Positions 1-11,402 of a stretch of 64,000 nucleotides of DNA are shown here, piece by piece. The DNA is from Apodemus sylvaticus (Eukaryota; Chordata; Mammalia; Rodentia; Muridae): contig NC_067473.1 of assembly GCF_947179515.1 (NCBI RefSeq), positions 102,550,282 to 102,614,281 on the forward strand, given 5' to 3'. The number at the start of each line of letters is the position of its first letter. The stretch's first letter is position 1. A model generated the notes under the pieces. It was not told the DNA's origin and made no database searches. It was given only the letters and a program-made list of their open reading frames with translations. Position numbers and translations under genes: made by a program.

Positions 1-340
1 CTAACTATCAAAGCTGGACACAGCCATTTGCCCCACAACCATCCTCACAGAGGCTGCTATTACTATCTCATCCCTCTTTATAGAAGAGAAAAGGAACTCT
101 GAGCACTGGACCGGAAGCCAGAACAAGTGAGTCCTTGTTCCACTTCCCTTTGGAACTTAGGCGAGTCAATCAATGGCTCTGCCACACCTCCCTCTACTTA
201 CACAGAGGTATTCAGTTTGAGAAGCTGGTCTTACTGACTTCAACTTTTCTCCTGTTTGTGTAGTTCTGTATTTTACCTCCTACAGTTCTCTTAGTTGGTT
301 ACCTCTACCCAACTCTTCCTATAAAACCACAGATTTTCAG

Positions 341-486
341 GGTGGGCAGTGGTGGCACATGTCTTTAATCCCAGTAGTCAGAAGGCAGGGGTAGGCTGAC
401 CTTTTGAGTTCGAGGCCAGACTGATCTACATAGTGCATTTCAGAACAGGTAGGGTTATAGAGAAACTGTCTCTAAAAACCAAAAAC
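341..486 (+). repeat. B1 SINE
   Basis: Diverged B1 with the GTGGTGGCACAT...TTTAATCCCAG box, GAGTTCGAGGCCAG core and A-rich end. Confidence 0.85.
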
Positions 487-633
487 TGAATAAAACAGTA
501 ACAAAACGAACAACCACCACAGAATTTCTGTGTCTTGAAATGTTACCCTTTGGGAAGTATCTTCTCTGATGAACAACACCTCAGTCGACCTGCCGACTTG
601 TCACTGACTCTTTATCATCCCAGTCAGACTTTT

Positions 634-794
634 TTTTTTTTTTTTTTTTTTTTGGTTTTTCAAAACAGGGTTTCTCTATGTAGCCCTGGCTGTCCTGGAA
701 CTCACTCTATAGACCAGGCTGGCCTTGAACTCAGAAATCCTACTGCCTCTGCCTCCCAAGTGCTGGGATTAAAGGCGTGTGCCACCACTGCCCC
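634..794 (-). repeat. B1 SINE with 15-bp target duplication
   Basis: Full minus-strand B1 with a T-rich tail at 631-652. The duplicated target CCCAGTCAGACTTTT lies at 619-633 and 795-809, so both insertion edges are defined. Confidence 0.92.
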
Positions 795-990
795 TCCCAG
801 TCAGACTTTTATACCCATGGCCCTTTCTGCTTCTATCCCCTGCTTCCCAACACCGTGAACCAGAAAAGTTAGTTCTCTGTAACTTAGTACCCATTGCTAG
901 AGCTTCGACCTAAGGAGTCAAGGTTTGGGATTAGGCAGAAGAGAACAGGTTTCCAACTAGCAAGCCACATACTAGAAGGTCACAATAAGG

Positions 991-1180
991 GTTGGAGAGA
1001 TGGCTCCGTGGTTAAGAGCACACTAACTGCTCTTCCAGAGGTCCTGAGTTCAATTCCCAGCAACTACATAGTGGCTCATAACGATCTGTAATGGGATCCA
1101 ATAGCCTCTTCTCGTGTGCCTGAAGACAGCTACAGTGTACTCATATACATAAAATATAATAAGTCTTTTTTTAAAAAAGG
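991..1180 (+). repeat. B2 SINE
   Basis: Starts GGTTGGAGAGATGGCTC (tRNA-derived A box), has the GTTCAATTCCC B box and ends in an AATAAG/A-rich tail. Confidence 0.9.
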
Positions 1181-2392
1181 TCACAATAATATATTTCCTT
1201 TTAACAAAACCGAAGAGTTTAACACGAAGTGTAGGTAAGTGCTACTTTGCAAACCTTGTTCGGTACAACAGGTGCATATGATTCAATGACTTCTGGGCCA
1301 TAATATAAAAATATGCCTTAGGTTTGTTTCCCTTTGGAAAACTAATGAAGACCACCTAATTCTAGGCTCATGGGTTTCACATTCAACTAAGGGAGACTTC
1401 TTTTCCAGAAAGCCCTCCACCTGCTAGAAGAAAGCAGCTAAGTCTAAGATGACCTGGGGCTAAGATCAAAATAAAGTGATCTTTGTAGGGGACATTTTGC
1501 AAAGAAAGGTTTCTGAGAAACCTCCATGGAGGACAACAGTGGACAACCCCAGCCCCTGTCATCCATTCACCCAAAGGGGTCTCCACCTGCAAAGTCATTG
1601 AAATGTGTTTCTACCCCCAATTAAACTGTCCTCAGGCAGGACAGGGCAGGACAGAGGGCGTGCAGGGCACAGCCAACTGTGACAGCCTGTTTCCTCTCTT
1701 CCCACCCCAGCACTGCCCTCCTGCCCCGAGGGAGCCTCCAAAAACACTGAGTTCAGGACCCGTTTGGGCGGGAACGAGAAACACCATGGGATGGATATTA
1801 AGCCTCTTCCACCAATGGGTAAGTCTTACACCCCCACTGGTCAGAGCAATAGTCTCTGCACTTCCCGTGTTTCCCCGCAAGACTGCCACTGCTCTGTCCC
1901 TCCTTCCCGGTAGAACTCATCGGCAGCGGCGGCAATGCCCGCCAGCGCTGAGTGCCACTGGGCTTGGCTATCTAATTCACTCCTGTATCTTATTGCTAGG
2001 ACAGTAGCATTTATTTTACTGGTTTCCCTTGTTTTCCCACGCGCTGGCTTGGCGGCCCGTGGGGCTCATGGCGCGCTGGCCACGGTTGCTCCCGGGGGGC
2101 CTCACGCAAACCTTCCTGTTCCCCGCTGCCAAGCCCTGGCCTTGGCTCCGCCACCACCACCAGTACTTGCCACCCCCCCTCTCCTTCACACTGCATTTCC
2201 GTTTAAACGTGCCCTTCCCTTTATGCATCTCCATCGAGTCCTGTCTCCATTGAGCCCCGGCTTCATTCTGACAGGCTAACCTTATTTACACGGGGCTCTA
2301 GTCTCACAACCTGTGTTATGGGTTTCCCTAACACCTGCACCTCCAAATGCTCTACTGCGCATTTATGCTTTTATGGTTTATCGTAGAAACCT
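1181..2392. other. Unassigned intronic DNA
   Basis: No repeat or exon recognised. Part of it (1630-2280) is moderately GC-rich with short open frames on both strands that show no known protein. Confidence 0.5.
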
Positions 2393-2590
2393 ACATTTTT
2401 TTTTCTGCAAAGAGCCAGATAGTAAATATTTCCAGTGGTTTTGTCAGAACTACTCAACTCTGCTATTACAGTACAAATATAGCTTAGATGACGCATAAAT
2501 CACTAGATGTGGCTGTTTCCCAATAAAACTTTATTTACCAAAACAGCAGCCTGCTGGGCCCACCCTACAAAAATCTCCTCCAGTTGACAG
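2393..2590 (+). repeat. Ancient mammalian interspersed repeat
   Basis: Contains the block GAGCCAGATAGTAAATATTT, then CAACTACTCAACTCTGC and CCAATAAAACTTTATTTAC, which I recognise from an old mammal-wide repeat, probably a DNA transposon. Family name not assigned. A related minus-strand copy lies at 11930-12112. Confidence 0.6.
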
Positions 2591-2734
2591 ATCTAGACAG
2601 AACCAAAGAATCTACCTTTAGCAAGTTCTACAACCAAGGGTTCGCCTCACCATTTTAGTGCTGTAACTGCCCCAGAATAGTTGTGAATCCAACCCAACAG
2701 AAAACTGTGAACTTGTGTTTAACTTAATGGGTAT

Positions 2735-2867
2735 GATTATCTGGAGTGGGGTGAGTGTCACTCTACAAACTAACTTTGTAGACTGGGCCGGTCTCAAACT
2801 CTGTAGATCAGCTTGCCTCTGCTTCCCAGTGCTAGAACCAAAGGCGTGCACCACTACCTCTAGCTTA
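2735..2867 (-). repeat. Diverged B1-type SINE
   Basis: Minus-strand remnant with TGTAGACTGGGCCGGTCTC, GCCTCTGCTTCCCAGTGC and AAAGGCGTGCACCAC. Confidence 0.7.
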
Positions 2868-2976
2868 ATTTCCTGAGTCTTGGGCTGTACTTTTAGATGA
2901 CACACCACTTAGTGATGCCCATTCTAGTAGTACTTGAACCACACTTAAAAGATCACTGGGTCAGAGTATCCAACTA

Positions 2977-3102
2977 GCCAAGTGGTGCTGCTATACACCT
3001 TTAATGCCAGCACTCAGGAGGCAGAGGCAGTTCAAGGCCAGCCTGGTCTACAAAGTTCTAGAATAGCCGGGGCTACACAGAGAAATCCTATCTGGGGGGT
3101 GG
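2977..3102 (+). repeat. B1 SINE, internally shortened
   Basis: B1 with GCCAGCACTCAGGAGGCAG and AAGGCCAGCCTGGTCTACAA; lacks part of the mid region. Confidence 0.85.
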
Positions 3103-3300
3103 GGACAGTAGGGAGAAGAGTACCCAGCTAAAGAGTGGTGCAGAAAAAGAAAGCAAAGAAACAGTAACAAAAAGCACCTAACTTAGACTACTGAAAACAA
3201 AAGCACTAACTGCATGTCTCTCCAGTGATTTGACCGGACAGAGCTGAGAAGGAAGAACCCCGGGGACACCAGCTGCTTGGCAGGAAGCATCAAGTCTTGA

Positions 3301-3463
3301 GCTTCTTTTCTTTTCGTTTTTGGTTTGAGACAGGGTTTCTCTGTGTAGCCCTGGCTGTCCTGGAACTCACTCTGTAGACCAGGCTGGCCTTGAACTCAGA
3401 AATTCGCCTGCCTCTGCTTCCCAAGTGCTGGGATTAAAGACGTAAGGCACCGCCGCCCGGCTA
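3301..3463 (-). repeat. B1 SINE
   Basis: Well-preserved minus-strand B1 with T-rich leader, GAGACAGGGTTTCTCTGTGT and terminal CGCCGCCCGGC. Confidence 0.95.
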
Positions 3464-3674
3464 AGTCTTGAATTTCTAACAGACACTGGCCAGTGTTAAG
3501 GCACGTGACACCAAGCTCGATGCCCCAAGTTCAATGCCCAGTACCCCGTGGTGAAGGGGAGAACAGTCTTCTAAGCCCCAGGGCATCCATTCTATCACTG
3601 AGCTCTAGCCTCAAGGCCTGCATTTTAAGACAGGGCCTATAACTGATAGCAAGTATTAAACACAATTTTTTTAA

Positions 3675-3790
3675 GCAAGGTGTGGTGAAACATGCTGTTC
3701 TGCACTTGGGATATGTAGGCTGGAGGATTAGGAGTTCAAAGTCACCCGTGACTACACAATGAAGTTGAGACCACCCTGGAAGATATGCAA
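3675..3790 (+). repeat. Old B1-related fragment
   Basis: Weak match: AAGGTGTGGTG, GCACTTGGGA, GGAGTTCAAAGTCA in B1 order. Confidence 0.45.
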
Positions 3791-3807
3791 ATGGGGACTT
3801 TTGTTTC

Positions 3808-3910
3808 AAGATCTATTTTTATTTTATGTGTATAAGTGCACATACGTGCATATATGTGCACCACATGCCTGCCTGGTACCTTCTTGGAGTCCATCTTAAC
3901 TCTCTAGCGC
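3808..3910 (-). repeat. B3 SINE 3' fragment
   Basis: TTTTATTTTATGTGTATAAGTGC and CACCACATGCCTGCCTGGTACC match the 3' half of B3 on the minus strand. Confidence 0.6.
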
Positions 3911-4082
3911 CTAAAGTCAGGTCCTAAAACAAAAACAAAAAAAATACTGAATAATTCTAATGTTAGCTGTTAAATGTTTTGGGTATTATTAACTTACTGA
4001 CGTGAACTGCACCTCATTTTAATGTAGCTGCCAGAGAATCTGAGTCGCACATGGGAAGCACAACTGCAGTCCCAGCAGCTAG

Positions 4083-4235
4083 CCAGGCAGCGGTAGTACA
4101 TGCTTTTAACTGAGCACTTGGGAGGCAGAAGCAAGCGGGTCTCTTGAGTTCGAGGCCAGCCTGGTCTGCAGAATGAGTTCCAGGACAGCCAGGGCTACAC
4201 AGAGAAAAATCTGTCTTTAAAACCAAAACTAAGCA
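4083..4235 (+). repeat. B1 SINE
   Basis: GAGCACTTGGGAGGCAGAAG, GAGTTCGAGGCCAGCCTGGT and ACACAGAGAAAAATCTGTCT in B1 order. Confidence 0.9.
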
Positions 4236-4239
4236 AGCA

Positions 4240-5680
4240 AACAAATAACCTTAGCACCCAGGAAGCTGAGGCCGGATTGCTGCCTAGTGTGTATCCAGCT
4301 GAGGGGACCGACTGACCGAACTGGACACCCCAGGCCCTCCTACTTGAACTTCTTGTCTCTACTGTTCCCAGGCAGGGGAGAGTTAATCTCATCTGCGCAA
4401 CCACTATGTCTATCCATAACCACAGCCACACAAACATCTCACAAACAGCTCATCAGCAGGATCTGAAAATGCAGGCTTCCTATCTGCCATCAGACCAGGA
4501 AAGAGAGTCTACAGCAACCCTTTCATACAATGTGTCTGCTTCCCTCCGGTGGCTCAGGTCCTCAGGGAGCACCCCACTGCTTACACTGACAATCCTGGAC
4601 AAGGATGGGGGGGGGGTTACTCGGACCAGGAACCACAGAGGTCGGGGTCTCACTCAGCCCAGCAGCTGCCAGTTATATAAGCAACAGGACGGTGTAAATC
4701 CTGTAATGCAAAAACTTTGAACACAAAATTAAACATTTAATCCCTTGATCTCTTTTCTCACTAAGCATCAAATATAATTACAAACCTATGAGGAATAATC
4801 TTTTTTAACATACTTTTACATATGCAGATGTGTACTGAGACTTCAGAATAGCACCATGGTTTAATACTGCAAAGGAAAGAAATGAACTGCTGGGCTAGAA
4901 TAAGACTGTGAAATGTAAATGAAAATAAACTTAGGGGAGGAAGGTCTGTGCAAATGTTGACAAAATATTAAAATACTTACACAGTTTAACTACTTTGTCA
5001 TAAAATATAAACTTCAAGATTAATTCCAGCACACTGGAAGAGAGCCCAACTGGAAAGCATTTAATTTCCAAACGTGTTTCAGACCCACTGAATATTAGCA
5101 TCCTCTAGCAAGAGATCTACAAATTTTAGCAAGAACTAGATGCCTGAATGTCACCGGGGTAGGTTGTCCATAAATATTCACTGAAGGAACAACTATAAGG
5201 AGCAGCAAATTCAAACACACAGCACAATTAGTACACAGCTAACCTGAAGCCGGAAGCAGAGGTGAGACTAGGCATCTTCCAGTGTCAGGCCAGGCCTTGC
5301 GCCTGGAACTCAGTTCCCCTAGACTGACTTTGCTCTATGTGGTTCCTCCCTCTTCTAAAGTTCCTCTTCCTCTTTCCCACAGTCCCCTTTTCTGTTGGTT
5401 AATCAGCATCCCAAAGAAAAACAGGAGAGGATTTCCAGTCTTGGTTATTTTAGATAAACACTAACAAATTTCACTATCACTCACAGATAGTCATGGGGGC
5501 TCTCAGAGTGGTAAGATTCAAAGATAACCCTCCTCCTACCTAGCAAATAGACGGCAGGGAGGCCAAAAGTAAGCGCCACGTATAAGTCTAGGTAGGACCA
5601 CTCCCCAAGGGCCCTAACTCCACAGCACAGATGGTCTTTAAGGAGTCAAATCATAACCAAAAAAGGTAAAAAGGCTTTTA
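4240..5680. other. Unassigned, mainly unique intronic DNA
   Basis: No confident repeat, exon or RNA. Includes a G run at 4609-4617 and an AT-rich stretch at 4730-5230. An open frame at 4406-4720 (104 codons) shows no recognisable domain. Confidence 0.5.
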
Positions 5681-5681
5681 G

Positions 5682-5752
5682 TGGGTTCGGGATCCAAACC
5701 CAGGTCTTATACTTATGCAGAAAGTACTACTTTACCCATGGAACCATTTAAT
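5682..5752 (-). repeat. ID/B4-type tRNA-derived SINE fragment
   Basis: GGTTCGGGATCCAAACCCAGG and later TACTACTTTACCCATGGAACC match the reverse of an ID promoter half. Confidence 0.45.
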
Positions 5753-5760
5753 ATTTTAAC

Positions 5761-5878
5761 AGCAGCATATGCCCTTAATCCCAGCACTCTGGGAGGCGGA
5801 GGCAGGTGGATCTCAGCCAAGGATACACAGAGAAACCCTGTCTCCTAACACCAAAAAAAAAAAAAAAAAAAAAAAAAA
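5761..5878 (+). repeat. B1 SINE with internal deletion
   Basis: Left B1 part runs to GGCAGGTGGATCTCAG, then jumps to ACACAGAGAAACCCTGTCTC and a 24-A tail (about 5853-5877). Confidence 0.85.
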
Positions 5879-6087
5879 TCCTTGGTCAAGCCCAGTGGCT
5901 CCTAACTGTCAAACCTGCCAAAGCCGTCACTCTTACTTAGCTCTCGATCAGTCTGGGCTACCAAACAAACAAGCAAGCAAACAAACAAAATACCAAAAAC
6001 CAAAACGCATAAAAATGGTTTTCTAAATGAAAATCCTTTGGCTATAGAAAAAGGGTACAAGTCATGCCACTGGTGCTCAATAAAAGA

Positions 6088-6192
6088 CACACGCATACAT
6101 GCACACACATATACAATTCAAGGCACACACATACATGTACACACATTCAAGACACATGCATACATGCACACACACACATACAATTCAAGAGA
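6088..6192. repeat. Imperfect CA/CATA minisatellite-like repeat
   Basis: Three imperfect copies of a ~45-bp unit carrying ACACATACATG and ATTCAAG blocks. Confidence 0.7.
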
Positions 6193-6194
6193 AG

Positions 6195-7148
6195 GCAATA
6201 TGCAAACCTAATTAGGCCTCATGTTAAGAACTCAACACTGTTGTCCCTCTGATCGCAAGCCCTCCCCAGACCCACTGAGTTCAGGTTTTCCACTCCCTAG
6301 CAGCAGTGATAAATTACAATGATCCATCCATAGTTTCTCCCCACATTCCTGTAACCACTGGCAGTGTGTTGGGACTGTTGGTTGGCACTGTAGCCACAGA
6401 TGAGACAATCTTGCACTACTGATAAGCTCACGAAGCTCTACTTTGCTATAATTAGGAATAATTCTCTAGCTGTACCCACCACTAAGAAGCACTAGGGGAG
6501 CCACAGCGGCTGTAGGGTGGCCCCACACAGAACGCTCAGCAAAGCAGTCATCTCTCTCTTGCTAAATGTCCTGGGCAGTGAGCTGCTGCCTCCTGGTGTT
6601 GGCTGCTCAGGACGCTGCTGCACCAGGCCTGAGTGGTGGTTTCCTGCTCCTGCTTCTGACACCAAGGCTGTATAATCACTGCCAAGCTTCATGCCCACTG
6701 CCTCCCCTATGCCAAGATGTGCCAGCCTTGCCCTTAGAGTCCCACGAGTGCTGTGTGCTCTGGGTTTTCTTGACCATTCACATCCTTCCCAAGCCACTTC
6801 TCCTATGTAATCCAAGCCTCTGACTATCTGTTTTATTCTATCTCTGACACATCCAACTCAGCTAATACATACCAAGAACACATTTAAGAACTGTTGTATT
6901 CTGTATACTTAGGGGTTCTTTCTTCAACTTCAATGAATAACTTTAGCGACAAAAAAAGCTATTTAAGGAAAACATCACAGTCATTAGAACACTAAAATTA
7001 ATAAGAAATTACTGTTTTGCAAATTTCTTTTCATTACAAAGAACACTCTTTAATGAAGTACAGAGAATATTTCCTTTGAACACATTCAAGAAAGTAACCT
7101 CACAGCTTTTCTTATAATGCAATAACATTTCAAGGATAATTCAATAAC
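6195..7148. other. Unassigned intronic DNA
   Basis: No recognisable repeat or exon; AT-rich after 6830. Confidence 0.5.
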
Positions 7149-7149
7149 C

Positions 7150-7265
7150 TTCACTAAAAACAACTCTGGAGCCAGGCATGGTAGCACACACCTGAAATCC
7201 CTGCACTCAGGTGGTAGGGAGTACAAGGTCAGGAGTTCAAGGCTAGCCTTGGCAACACAGCTCAT
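7150..7265 (+). repeat. Old B1-related SINE
   Basis: GCCAGGCATGGTAGCACACACC and GAGTTCAAGGCTAGCCTTGG in order. Confidence 0.6.
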
Positions 7266-7312
7266 CTGAGGCCACTCAGGGATACCTGAGCCTCTGTTTA
7301 GAAACAACCAAG

Positions 7313-7512
7313 GAGAGTTGGAGAAGTGGCTCAGTGGTTAGGAGCAATGGCTCTTCTTCAGAAGACCTGGGTTTGATTCTGAGAACCCACATGATAGCAC
7401 AACTAGCTGGGACTCCAGTTCCAGGAGACCCACTGCCCTCTTCTGGCTCGAGGATGCAGTCAGTACACCCTCATGCACACAGGCAAAAGAACCACATATA
7501 GTAACTTTTAAG
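7313..7512 (+). repeat. B3 SINE
   Basis: TTGGAGAAGTGGCTCAGTGG, then CTCCAGTTCCAGGAGACCC and CCCTCTTCTGGCTC, diagnostic of B3 rather than B2. Confidence 0.85.
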
Positions 7513-7526
7513 AAAGAAGCAATAAA

Positions 7527-7713
7527 GCCTGGTAGTGGTGGCACACGCCTGTAATCCCAGCACTTGGGAGGCAGAGGCAGTCAGATTTCTGAGTTCGAGG
7601 CCAGCCTGGTCCAGAGTGAGTTCCAGGACAGCCAGGACTACACAGAGAAACCCTGTCTTGAAAAAACAAAAAAACAAACAAACAAAAAAACCAAACCAAA
7701 ACAAAACAAAAAA
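7527..7713 (+). repeat. B1 SINE with long CAAA-rich tail
   Basis: Near-complete B1 followed by an (AAAC)n-type tail at 7660-7713. Confidence 0.95.
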
Positions 7714-7878
7714 CAATAGAGCATCTACGTGTACACAACAGGTATTTCAGATACTCTGAACCATGACTGATTCATAAATGCATTGGCTTTTTTTTTCCTA
7801 CAAGGTTGCAAGCAAACAAATGAATTTGTTTGGTCAGAAACTTATTAAGTTTGGATTGTGACAAAGTTTCACAAAGTT

Positions 7879-7942
7879 TCCTTCCTTCCTTCCTTCCTTC
7901 CTTCCTCCCTTTCTTTCTTTTTCTTTCTTTCCTTTCTCTCTC

Positions 7943-7999
<57 letters not shown>
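7879..7999. repeat. Compound (TTCC)n / (TTTC)n / (TC)n microsatellite
   Basis: Runs of TTCC, then TTTC, then about 30 TC units immediately left of a B1. Could adopt triplex DNA. Confidence 0.95.
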
Positions 8000-8002
<3 letters not shown>

Positions 8003-8013
8003 AGATTTATTTA

Positions 8014-8189
8014 TTGCTGGGCGGTGGTGGCACACGTCTGTAATCCCAGCACTCTGGGAGGCTGAGGCAGGCGGATTTCTGAGTTCAAGGCCAGCTTGGT
8101 CTACAGAGTGAGCTCCAGGACAGCCAGGGCTACACAGAGAAACCCTGTCTCGAAAAAACCAAATCCACAAAACAAAACAAAACAAAAAA
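8014..8189 (+). repeat. B1 SINE
   Basis: GCTGGGCGGTGGTGGCACAC through ACACAGAGAAACCCTGTCTC with AAAC-rich tail; abuts a minus-strand B2. Confidence 0.95.
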
Positions 8190-8373
8190 AGATGTATTTA
8201 TTTATGTATGAATGTGAGTCTACTGTCTCTGTCTTCAGACACACCAGAAGAGGGCATCGGATCCCATTACAGATGGTTATGAGCCACCATGTGGTTGCTG
8301 GGAATTGAACTCAGGACCTCTGGAAGAACAAGCAATCAGTGTTCCTAACTGCTGACCCATCTCACCAGTCCCC
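8190..8373 (-). repeat. B2 SINE
   Basis: Minus-strand B2: TATTTATTTATG tail, ATGAGCCACCATGTGGTTGC, GGAATTGAACTCAGGACC. Confidence 0.93.
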
Positions 8374-8414
8374 AAAGGAACAGTTTGGTTATGGGTCTTT
8401 CATTTTGTGTTGGT

Positions 8415-8490
8415 TAGAGACAGGGTTTCAAGTAGGCTAGGCTGGCCGTGAACTAGCTGATCCGTCTGCCTCTGCCTAGTGCACACACAT
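8415..8490 (-). repeat. B1 fragment
   Basis: GAGACAGGGTTTCAAGTAGG and TCTGCCTCTGCC remain. Confidence 0.5.
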
Positions 8491-8705
8491 CCTAAACCTG
8501 GGCAATGGAAAATTCCAAGATTAAAAGAAATTTATTTCTATTTAAAGTCCCAAGTTAAAACAAGAATTTAACATTTTGAACTTAAACACAAAATGCCAAT
8601 ACAAGAAAAAGTATATTTCAAACTGAAGTTTATATGAAGAATCTAGAAATTAAAATACAATGTGTTTTCTCATAACCTTCAGCTATCATCATTGCTTATG
8701 GAAAG

Positions 8706-8820
8706 TCAAGGGGGTTGAGTATGGTGACTCATGCCCACAATTCCAACACTCAGAAGGAAAAAGGATAATCTTGGCTACAAAATGAGTTTCGGGCCAGTTA
8801 TGTACACACAGTAAAAAACA
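8706..8820 (+). repeat. Old B1/B4-related fragment
   Basis: GTATGGTGACTCATGCCCAC and AATTCCAACACTCAGAAGG preserve B1 order at low identity. Confidence 0.45.
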
Positions 8821-9194
8821 AACAGACAAACAACCAAGAGAAATGTAATCTATGACGTTAAAACTGTCTCACTACTGCATGATCTTTGAACAGAGTCAAG
8901 ACATGATGGCACAGAGCCTTCTAGTGGGTAGTAAAATTGTATGCTAACTATCAAGCCTAGCTTTGAAGTCAAAATCTGAGGAAAAAAATATTTCAATTCA
9001 TTTTTTGTCTTTATGTGTTTAGTGCTAGAGAGTATGTTTTGAAAAGGGAAAAATATACAATGGGCACAATCTTCAAAAAGTTGTAACTGACACTCTAACT
9101 TATACACATACACTTGAGCATGATGTATACATTAAAAGTATGTACATAATTTTTGTCAATAAAAAAAAGTTGCTAGATATAATGTACAAAGCTG

Positions 9195-9395
9195 TACAAA
9201 ACTCTAGCACTTGGGAGGCAGAGGCAGGAGTTTGAGACCATCCTCAGTTACAGATCAGTCTGAGGTCAGTTAGGGTCCCATGAAACCCTGAGTCAGAAAG
9301 CCGCAGCTGAGGACGGGGATGTGGTTCCACAGTAGCTCTCTTACTGCATGTATACAGACACAGCCCCGGGTTCAAGCCCCAGTGCTGCAAGAAGA
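9195..9395 (+). repeat. RSINE/B4-type composite SINE
   Basis: A B1-like piece (CTCTAGCACTTGGGAGGCAG) is followed by an ID-like piece (GGGTTCAAGCCCCAGTGCTG). Confidence 0.55.
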
Positions 9396-9569
9396 TACAT
9401 ATAGACTGATACTAACTAGATGGATGGCCAGAAAAGTCCTGGGCTTCATATCTGTTAAAAAACATCAAATGTTTCTGATAAACAAAACAAATTGTCATCT
9501 GTCCCATCTACCCACTTTCAGTACACAAGTAAAAATCTTCCAAGAGCTAGTGGAGTAGAAGTCAGGTAA

Positions 9570-9765
9570 TGACACAGTCTTGTGCACAGACCTGCACCGC
9601 CAGCTACGATGGAGGCTAAAGCAAGAAGATCACACGGTCAAGGCCTGCCTGAGACATAGTTAAGTTCACAAAGTAAAGAGGACTGTATCAAAACTGTATT
9701 AATTCCCTTGTTTAGTAGTTCAGAGACTCTAGGTTCCATCCTCAGCACTGCAAAAGAACCAAATA
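9570..9765 (+). repeat. Diverged B4-type SINE
   Basis: B1-like half with GAAGATCACACGGTCAAGGC, then ID-like TTCAGAGACTCTAGGTTCCA and CCTCAGCACTG. Confidence 0.45.
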
Positions 9766-10214
9766 AGTTAGTAAATATAAGGAACATATTTCTATTTGAA
9801 ACCTCCAACAATCTCTTCCTAAGCACAGTATGGAAAGGGGTTGGCGGTTGGTAGCTGGCCGGCCTAGCACCCCACAAACGTGCATGGTGGGGTGTACCTG
9901 GAATCCCAGCCGCGGGAGGGGGAAGCAGGCTCAGCTCAGATTTACCCTCAGGTACAGAGGAGCTAGCGGCTGGCCGGCCGGCACACACTCCGTGAGAGCA
10001 GAGCTGTCAGTGTCTTAGCTAGGTCAAAGGCCTGCACCGAAGCGCGCAGCTGTGCCTGATGCTCAGGACTGCTGTGAAGGTGAGGAGAGAGCCCACTCGA
10101 GGAGCCGCCCTGGGCCTACCGCACCTTCCTGCCACGCACACCACCATGTCTCCTGAACGAAGAAAGACATAACTGTCTTTTTACTAGAGAGTAGTGGAGA
10201 ACAAGCTTACATAC
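9766..10214. other. Intronic DNA, mostly unassigned
   Basis: A GC-richer patch at 9840-10130 with two GGCCGGCC palindromes near 9857 and 9971 includes a degraded B1-like segment around 9880-9990. Confidence 0.4.
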
Positions 10215-10312
10215 TTGTAAGTGACACACACCTGTAATCACAAGTCACCTAGTACAGAAGTTCAAGGCCAGCCTGGGCTATAAGAGACTCTGTTCTCATA
10301 AAAAAAAGAAAA
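10215..10312 (+). repeat. B1 fragment with A-rich tail
   Basis: CACACCTGTAATCACAAGTC then AGTTCAAGGCCAGCCTGGGC. Confidence 0.65.
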
Positions 10313-11194
10313 AGCAACCCCCCAAAACAAACAACAACAAAACAACAACAAAAAACCACTCAAACTATTAGAATCAAAATATATTCCTTCCCTCTGTAAA
10401 CCTGTGGAAAATAGGGTGAGAAGTCTCATCAAGTAAAGGCGTTGGCCACACAGCCTGGTGGCCACAGGTCAGCCCAGGGAGCCCCAAATACAGCTGTGTA
10501 GTCAGAGGACAGCACGGAGCTCTGAAGTTCACCACCGCTCACGCACAGCTCCATACACCCTCTCCTCTCACTCATGGACACGAAGTTAAAACCAGGCCAG
10601 CACTGTATGGACAAGGGTGGCAAGCGCTTTGACGTCACTTGCTTATCTTTTTCTGTCGGCCCACCTCGGGCTGCACTGCCTTCGGAGGCTGTCTACAAAC
10701 ACATCTTTCCTACCACGCTTGGAGTGGCAGCCTGTCTCCTTACAGTCCTTGGTACCTACAGTGCCTTTAACCTAGTAATGAGACAGCCCACAGATTTAAA
10801 GCTATCTGTGTTAACCCAGGTAATTGACTAGAACACCCATAACTGAGCTCATAAACTTAGCTGACAGGTTTTTATTTACAAAGCTATTTCCTGATTTTTC
10901 AAAGTCTGAATCGCATACATTTCAAATCTGTTGTTTACCAAAACATGATGTTAAGGTTTTCTTTGTGTGATTCAGTTATTTTGCCTCAACCTCCTGACAA
11001 GGGCACAAAGCTGAAGTGCTGTTTCTTTAGACAGGAGTACAACTAGGCTGCAGTGAATTCCTAGGCTGGGGTCCTGCCGTCTTCTAAGGCTGGCTACAGC
11101 TAATACTAGGTGACCCCATACACACCTCCATTTATTCTCCTTTGGTGCTGAAAAGTAAACCCAGAGCCCATGGCGCAAGTTAGTCATGCACAGC
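10313..11194. other. Unassigned intronic DNA
   Basis: No clear transposon. A plus-strand frame at 10574-10831 is open for 85 codons but has no recognised domain. Contains a consensus CRE (10630-10637). Confidence 0.45.
10630..10637. promoter_or_regulatory. Palindromic CRE (TGACGTCA)
   Basis: Exact consensus CREB/ATF palindrome in otherwise unassigned intron DNA, 4.3 kb inside the gene. Function is inferred from the motif only. Confidence 0.4.
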
Positions 11195-11195
11195 A

Positions 11196-11402
11196 GGGGC
11201 CGCGGCTTAGCTGGTAAAGTGCTGATCCAGTGTGGGTGAAGCTCTGGGTTCGAGTCCCAGCACTACACGATCAGACACGGTGCTACATGCCTGTTAGCTG
11301 GGAAGGGAAGGAAGAAAAGCTCAAGGTCACTCTTGGTCACACTACCTTCAAGGGCAGCCAGATACCTATGACCCTGTCTCAAAACCAAGAAGAAGCAGAC
11401 AA
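11196..11402 (+). repeat. B4 SINE (ID-like head plus B1-like body)
   Basis: GCTTAGCTGGTAAAGTGCTG and GGGTTCGAGTCCCAGCACTA (tRNA-like A and B boxes) lead into a diverged B1-like half ending CCCTGTCTCAAAACCAAG. Confidence 0.7.

Noticed and set aside
991..1180. tRNA genes at the many A-box/B-box hits
   Set aside because: These belong to B2, B3, ID and B4 SINEs; none folds into a plausible complete tRNA.
10574..10831. 85-codon frame with a hydrophobic stretch in intron 1
   Set aside because: No recognised family, no splice sites in frame, and no second support; most likely chance.
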